Assembly (NCBI GenBank): GCA_023441845.1
Contig: JAEZNF010000104.1
Coordinates: 1 to 7,765, forward strand
From: Bacillota bacterium
GTDB lineage: Bacteria > Bacillota > Clostridia > Acetivibrionales > DSM-2933
Direction of reading: 5' to 3'
Length of the DNA stretch: 7,765 nucleotides
The stretch's first letter is position 1. Each line of letters opens with the position of its first letter. Both the position numbers and the translations under genes were made by a program. Below are positions 5,237 to 7,765 of this stretch, in pieces. The notes under the pieces are model-generated. The model was not told the origin of the DNA, did no database searches, and saw only the letters and a list, made by a program, of their open reading frames with translations.

Positions 5237-6013
5237 ATGTATAAAAAACAAAGTGTTCTATTTTCAATATTGATTCCGGCGCACAATGAAGAAAAGTATA
5301 TCGGAAAATGCTTTGAATCTATCAAAAATGCATCCTTGCAATATCCTGGAAGAGTTGAAGTGATAGTCACTGCCAACCGATGTACTGATAAGACTGTTGA
5401 AATTGCAAAATTCTATAGTGCAAGAGTTGTTTATGAGGATGCAAAGAACCTCGCAATGATCAGAAATGCTGGAGCAAAAGCTGCTACTGGAGAAATCATT
5501 ATCACAATTGATGCGGATAGTTGCATGTCACAAGATATGCTGATTGAAATTGAAAAGGAAATCAGAACTGATAAGTCCATTGGAGGATGTGCAAAACTAA
5601 TGATGGAAAGGACATCACCAGGAATCTTTTTTAATATGCATGTTATTGCTACTATTGGGGCTATAACAAATGGTTTACCAAGAGGTGCTGGTTTGTTCTG
5701 GTGTAGGAAAACAGATTTTGATGCTATCGGTGGATTTGATGAGAAACTAAGAGTTGCAGAAGATATTGACTTTGCCAAACGATTAAAACAATATGGTAAA
5801 AAGAAAAAAAAGAAGTTCATAAGACTTCCCAGAGCATTTGTTATAACTTCTACAAGAAAATTTGACGAATTTGGTGACTGGATGTACTTGAAGCTTATCG
5901 TTAAGAACTTTAGTGTGGTGAAGGAGCTTTTCAAAAGAGGAAAAACCGATAACAAGACAAGCGCTCTGGATAGTCTCCTGGACAAGTTATATTTTAATAC
6001 GAAAAGGAAGTAA
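5237..6013 (+). CDS. Family 2 glycosyltransferase
   Basis: This 258-residue protein is a GT-A fold glycosyltransferase of family GT2, which moves a sugar from a nucleotide-sugar donor to an acceptor. The N-terminus has the nucleotide-binding strand FSILIPAHNEEKYIG (9-23). ARVVYEDAKNLAMIRNAG (62-79) and the metal-binding IDAD motif (Asp92, Asp94) follow, then GGFDEKLRVAEDIDFAKRL (165-183) with the catalytic-site Glu-Asp pair at 175-176. There is no signal peptide and no membrane helix, so it is probably cytoplasmic or loosely attached to the inner face of the membrane. Acceptor and sugar cannot be told. AGGTAGGTG at 5224-5232 precedes ATG 5237. A run of six lysines (188-193), encoded with an A8 tract at 5804-5811, could be prone to slippage. 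It stands alone, with no other cell-wall or polysaccharide gene nearby, and ends with its own terminator. Confidence 0.9.
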   Translation: MYKKQSVLFSILIPAHNEEKYIGKCFESIKNASLQYPGRVEVIVTANRCTDKTVEIAKFYSARVVYEDAKNLAMIRNAGAKAATGEIIITIDADSCMSQDMLIEIEKEIRTDKSIGGCAKLMMERTSPGIFFNMHVIATIGAITNGLPRGAGLFWCRKTDFDAIGGFDEKLRVAEDIDFAKRLKQYGKKKKKKFIRLPRAFVITSTRKFDEFGDWMYLKLIVKNFSVVKELFKRGKTDNKTSALDSLLDKLYFNTKRK

Positions 6014-6041
6014 TAGATAAGCAAAGTTATTTAAACGATAT

Positions 6042-6081
6042 AAAAGGTCGAAGCATCTTGTTGAAATCTGTTGACCTTTTT
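6042..6081 (+). terminator. Intrinsic terminator after glycosyltransferase
   Basis: AAAAGGTC (6042-6049) pairs with GACCTTTT (6073-6080), with a 23-base loop and a T-run at 6077-6081. It starts 28 bases after the stop at 6011-6013. The loop is long and the stem AT-rich, but the arrangement of stem and T-run is as expected. Confidence 0.7.
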
Positions 6082-6155
6082 ATATTAGACTATTTATTTG
6101 AGAAAAGTGCAAAAAGATGGAGGGGAGCATGGTAGGATTGCGTAGGAGGATAATT

Positions 6156-6464
6156 ATGAAGAAGGTAATTTTAAAATCTGCTGTTATAGCAATGGTTGTA
6201 ACAATTCTATTATGTGTAATGAACTGGCTGATAGCTGCCATATCAGGCAAGCCTATAGGAATAACCATCTGGGGCGGCGAATACAGTGCACGCTATGGTT
6301 TCGGCGTTTTGCTTGAAACATTTTATCCGTTAACCACCGTTGATACTCCGATTCAGTCTACAAGCAATATATCATTCGACCCTGTATCGTTTTTAGTTAC
6401 AATATTGATCGTTTTTGTGGTTTCAATGGTAGTCGGAACCATTCTTAGAAAAAAATCAAGGTGA
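6156..6464 (+). CDS. Small two-helix membrane protein, unknown family
   Basis: I do not recognise this 102-residue protein. It has two hydrophobic helices, about residues 7-29 (SAVIAMVVTILLCVMNWLIA) and 77-97 (VSFLVTILIVFVVSMVVG), with a 47-residue loop between them and a basic C-terminal tail RKKSR. By the positive-inside rule both ends should face the cytoplasm and the loop (it includes TIWGGEYSARYGFG and FYPLTTVDTPIQST) should lie outside. I chose ATG 6156 because AGGAGG at 6144-6149 is six bases upstream. Another in-frame ATG at 6129 also has a GGAGGGGAG site (6119-6127), only one base away, and would add nine residues. It sits between the glycosyltransferase terminator and a decayed gene and is probably transcribed alone. 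Base use resembles the neighbours. Confidence 0.7.
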   Translation: MKKVILKSAVIAMVVTILLCVMNWLIAAISGKPIGITIWGGEYSARYGFGVLLETFYPLTTVDTPIQSTSNISFDPVSFLVTILIVFVVSMVVGTILRKKSR

Positions 6465-6653
6465 TATAATCTTCAATCTGAGTAGCAATCGGTTCTAAAT
6501 GTTGTTTATAAGTGTAATAGCTGTCTTCTTGTATTCTATTAATAGCCCCTATTTTGGATAGTAAGCGCTACTTCAGGAAGACGTATCAAGGCAAACGTCC
6601 GTGCGTCCTGTGCGGTTAAACGCTTTAAGGGCAATATACTCTATTTGGGAGGG

Positions 6654-7017
6654 ATGAAGATTATAATTATAGTAATATCTTGTGCTTTTATTTTGAGCAG
6701 TTGTAATGGGTTCAAAACAATTACAATGTGAAAAAAGGAGACAAGAGTACTGTTCAGAATATTCAACAAGATAAGGAAAAAATATAGAGGTAGTTGGGGG
6801 AGTTGCTACAAACGCAAGTGATGAAGTAACTAGCAAAACTGAACCCATGATTAATTCTCACCAACCCAGTGCTGAGATTAAAGGTAATAAAAATCACTTA
6901 ACAATAGATTCACACAGGGCGCGGGAGAAAGAGCGTGAAGCAGTCCTCCGAAGCATGAACATGAAGAAGGAATCGCCACATAATAGGGGTTTGTGTAGTA
7001 ATGGAAGATGGCTATAG
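6654..7017 (+). pseudogene. Frameshifted lipoprotein-like gene
   Basis: Three plus-strand frames join end to end. The first, from ATG 6654, encodes a hydrophobic N-terminus with a lipobox-like ILSSC followed by Asn, and stops at 6729-6731. The second (6707-6787) reads NNYNVKKGDKSTVQNIQQDK. The third (6775-7017) reads NIEVVGGVATNASDEV and on through IDSHRAREKEREAVLRSM. The second and third frames would join if the A6 run at 6777-6782 had one more A, so that break is a simple homopolymer slip. GGGAGGG touches the ATG with no spacer, so the start is doubtful. The SHRAREKER segment faintly recalls the R-x-REK-x-R region of sporulation protein SpoIIIAH, but the match is too short to name it. The gene is broken unless the frameshifts are sequencing errors. 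Confidence 0.4.
6899..6963 (+). repeat. 67-base repeat, copy B (open frame)
   Basis: Partner of 5139-5205. The copy lies in the third frame of the lipoprotein-like remnant and keeps a continuous reading frame. Three of the six substitutions between the copies fall on third codon positions in this frame, which fits a coding origin. Confidence 0.7.
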
Positions 7018-7046
7018 TCATGTAAACGTTTACAGATATAGCCATC
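7007..7046. terminator. Stem-loop enclosing a cre-type palindrome
   Basis: GATGGCTATA (7007-7016) pairs perfectly with TATAGCCATC (7037-7046). Nested inside is TGTAAACGTTTACA (7021-7034), itself a perfect palindrome. There is no T-run on the plus strand after the stem. As RNA it would be a long hairpin that could end transcription of the broken gene to its left; as DNA the inner part is an operator candidate. Confidence 0.45.
7021..7034. promoter_or_regulatory. cre-like operator (CcpA/LacI family type)
   Basis: TGTAAACGTTTACA fits the catabolite-responsive element consensus TGWNANCGNTNWCA at every fixed position. Such sites bind CcpA or other LacI-family repressors in Firmicutes. It is not next to an obvious promoter: the nearest intact gene, the nuclease, ends rather than starts 138 bases to the right. 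It may therefore be a relic or only the inner part of a hairpin. Confidence 0.4.
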
Positions 7047-7073
7047 ATATTATCCTACCATACCGGACTGTAC

Positions 7074-7130
7074 TAAAAATTGTTTGTAAAATTGATATTA
7101 AAGAACACCATAAATTACAAACAGTTTTTA
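7074..7130 (-). terminator. AT-rich stem-loop downstream of nuclease gene
   Basis: TAAAAATTGTTTGTAA (7074-7089) pairs with TTACAAACAGTTTTTA (7115-7130), 15 of 16 positions, around a 25-base loop. Read on the minus strand, the second arm ends in CAATTTTTA, a T5 run, 42-98 bases past the nuclease stop. This suits a terminator for that gene, although the stem is weak and the single mismatch is A against C on that strand. Confidence 0.5.
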
Positions 7131-7171
7131 ATGTAAAAATGAAATATCCGAGGAAAACGGAATAAACCGGC

Positions 7172-7765
7172 TTATTCCCCAATCATGCCATCCCCATCTT
7201 TGTCATCCATATACTTATAAAGCCAGTGATCTCTGGTAATGGGCATTTTAAATCCGGCAGCCTTAGCCTCAGCAATTGTTACTTTTCCATTTTTATTAGT
7301 ATCAATCCGAGAGATATCGTTGTCTGATGTGGTTGGCTTTGTAGCAGGAGTTGCTTTATTGAGTGCCTGATTAACAACATCGGGATTCGCATTATCAAAC
7401 TCATCGTGGATCACATTTCCTTTTAAAGTATATGTGAAACTGTAGTGGCTTGGAATTTGGGTTTTTGTATCGGGATAGGTGATAATGGCGATAAAGTCTG
7501 TACACCCACCTGCATCTCGAATAACCTTTTCCATATAAGCCTGGTCTCCATAACGGTTTAATATACTATCCTGCGGTGTGATATTATAGGCATTTGATAC
7601 ACCTCCCAATGAGTCCGCAATAACATGACCTTCATCCAAATCTTTTCTCTCAGTACCTGGCACCTTGGCTTCATCTTTATAATAACGACCATTTGCCAAC
7701 ACAGGCTCTGTTGATTGGTTTTGAGGGATAATCTGTTTAGCCGTTACTTTAAACAACTGTCCATA
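7172..7765 (-). CDS. DNA/RNA non-specific endonuclease, C-terminal part
   Basis: The gene runs off the right edge; 197 codons are visible and the frame is open to position 7765. The TTG at 7754-7756 need not be a start. Numbering from the edge, residues 43-55 (LDEGHVIADSLGG) match the D-x-GH-x-x-x-x-x-GG catalytic motif of the DNA/RNA non-specific endonuclease family, with His47 as the likely general base. NITPQDSILNR (61-71) carries the conserved Asn residues and Glu79 lies in the following helix. After a Thr/Pro-rich linker (137-150) come two calcium-binding loops: an EF-hand type DTNKNGKVTIAE (155-166) and a C-terminal DKDGDGMIGE (188-197) like the Excalibur motif. The enzyme would cut DNA and RNA without sequence preference, probably outside the cell, where calcium is plentiful. 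No immunity-like gene follows on this strand, so a toxin role is not supported here. The N-terminus, including any signal peptide, is out of view. Confidence 0.85.
   Translation of the reverse strand, partial: YGQLFKVTAKQIIPQNQSTEPVLANGRYYKDEAKVPGTERKDLDEGHVIADSLGGVSNAYNITPQDSILNRYGDQAYMEKVIRDAGGCTDFIAIITYPDTKTQIPSHYSFTYTLKGNVIHDEFDNANPDVVNQALNKATPATKPTTSDNDISRIDTNKNGKVTIAEAKAAGFKMPITRDHWLYKYMDDKDGDGMIGE

Noticed and set aside
5431..6024. Open frame of 197 codons on the minus strand opposite the glycosyltransferase
   Set aside because: The plus-strand frame has clear GT2 motifs, a ribosome binding site and a terminator; the minus frame is a hydrophobic shadow.
1..7765. CRISPR array, tRNA or rRNA genes, complete insertion sequence
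   Set aside because: No evenly spaced direct repeats, no cloverleaf or rRNA-like sequence, and no intact transposase were seen on either strand.

Overview
The window looks like accessory DNA from a low-GC, strictly anaerobic Firmicute of class Clostridia. It is AT-rich, has strong AGGAGG-type ribosome binding sites, and carries an anaerobe-type oxidative-stress operon. No rRNA or tRNA gene was seen. The genus cannot be fixed from this sequence alone.

Layout. Positions 1-620 hold decayed coding traces, one copy of a 30-bp repeat, a large inverted repeat and a short palindrome in the leader of the first operon. Positions 622-2187 are the clearest functional unit: a four-domain fusion (flavin reductase, rubredoxin, rubrerythrin diiron domain, rubredoxin) followed 18 bases later by a two-iron superoxide reductase (desulfoferrodoxin). 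A 17-bp stem-loop closes the operon. Together they can reduce superoxide to peroxide and peroxide to water, with electrons entering from NAD(P)H through flavin and rubredoxin. A strong internal Shine-Dalgarno site inside the fusion could also give a free-standing rubrerythrin.

Positions 2236-3197 (minus strand) are a graveyard: a frameshifted retropepsin-like aspartic protease remnant and the 3' part of an asparagine synthetase gene, whose end carries the second copy of the 30-bp repeat. Positions 3198-3567 hold no gene I can support. Positions 3568-4173 (minus) encode an intact TerA/TerD-family protein standing alone. Positions 4485-4775 hold two gene stubs running into each other: an HNH endonuclease (plus) and a DUF6431-type zinc-ribbon protein (minus).

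Positions 4776-5236 are non-coding, but include a compact predicted three-way-junction fold (4876-4977) and one copy of a 67-bp repeat. A family 2 glycosyltransferase (5237-6013) with a good terminator follows, then a small two-helix membrane protein (6156-6464). Positions 6654-7017 look like a frameshifted lipoprotein-like gene that contains the second copy of the 67-bp repeat in an open frame. Two stem-loops follow, one built around a perfect catabolite-repression (cre) type palindrome. The right edge holds the C-terminal part of a DNA/RNA non-specific endonuclease with calcium-binding loops (minus strand, cut by the window edge).

Overall, one intact redox operon and four other intact or partly visible genes sit among at least five decaying fragments, the pattern expected of a region with repeated insertion and deletion. 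The best candidates for something new are the fusion with its nested start and the three-way-junction element. No complete undescribed defence system is evident.
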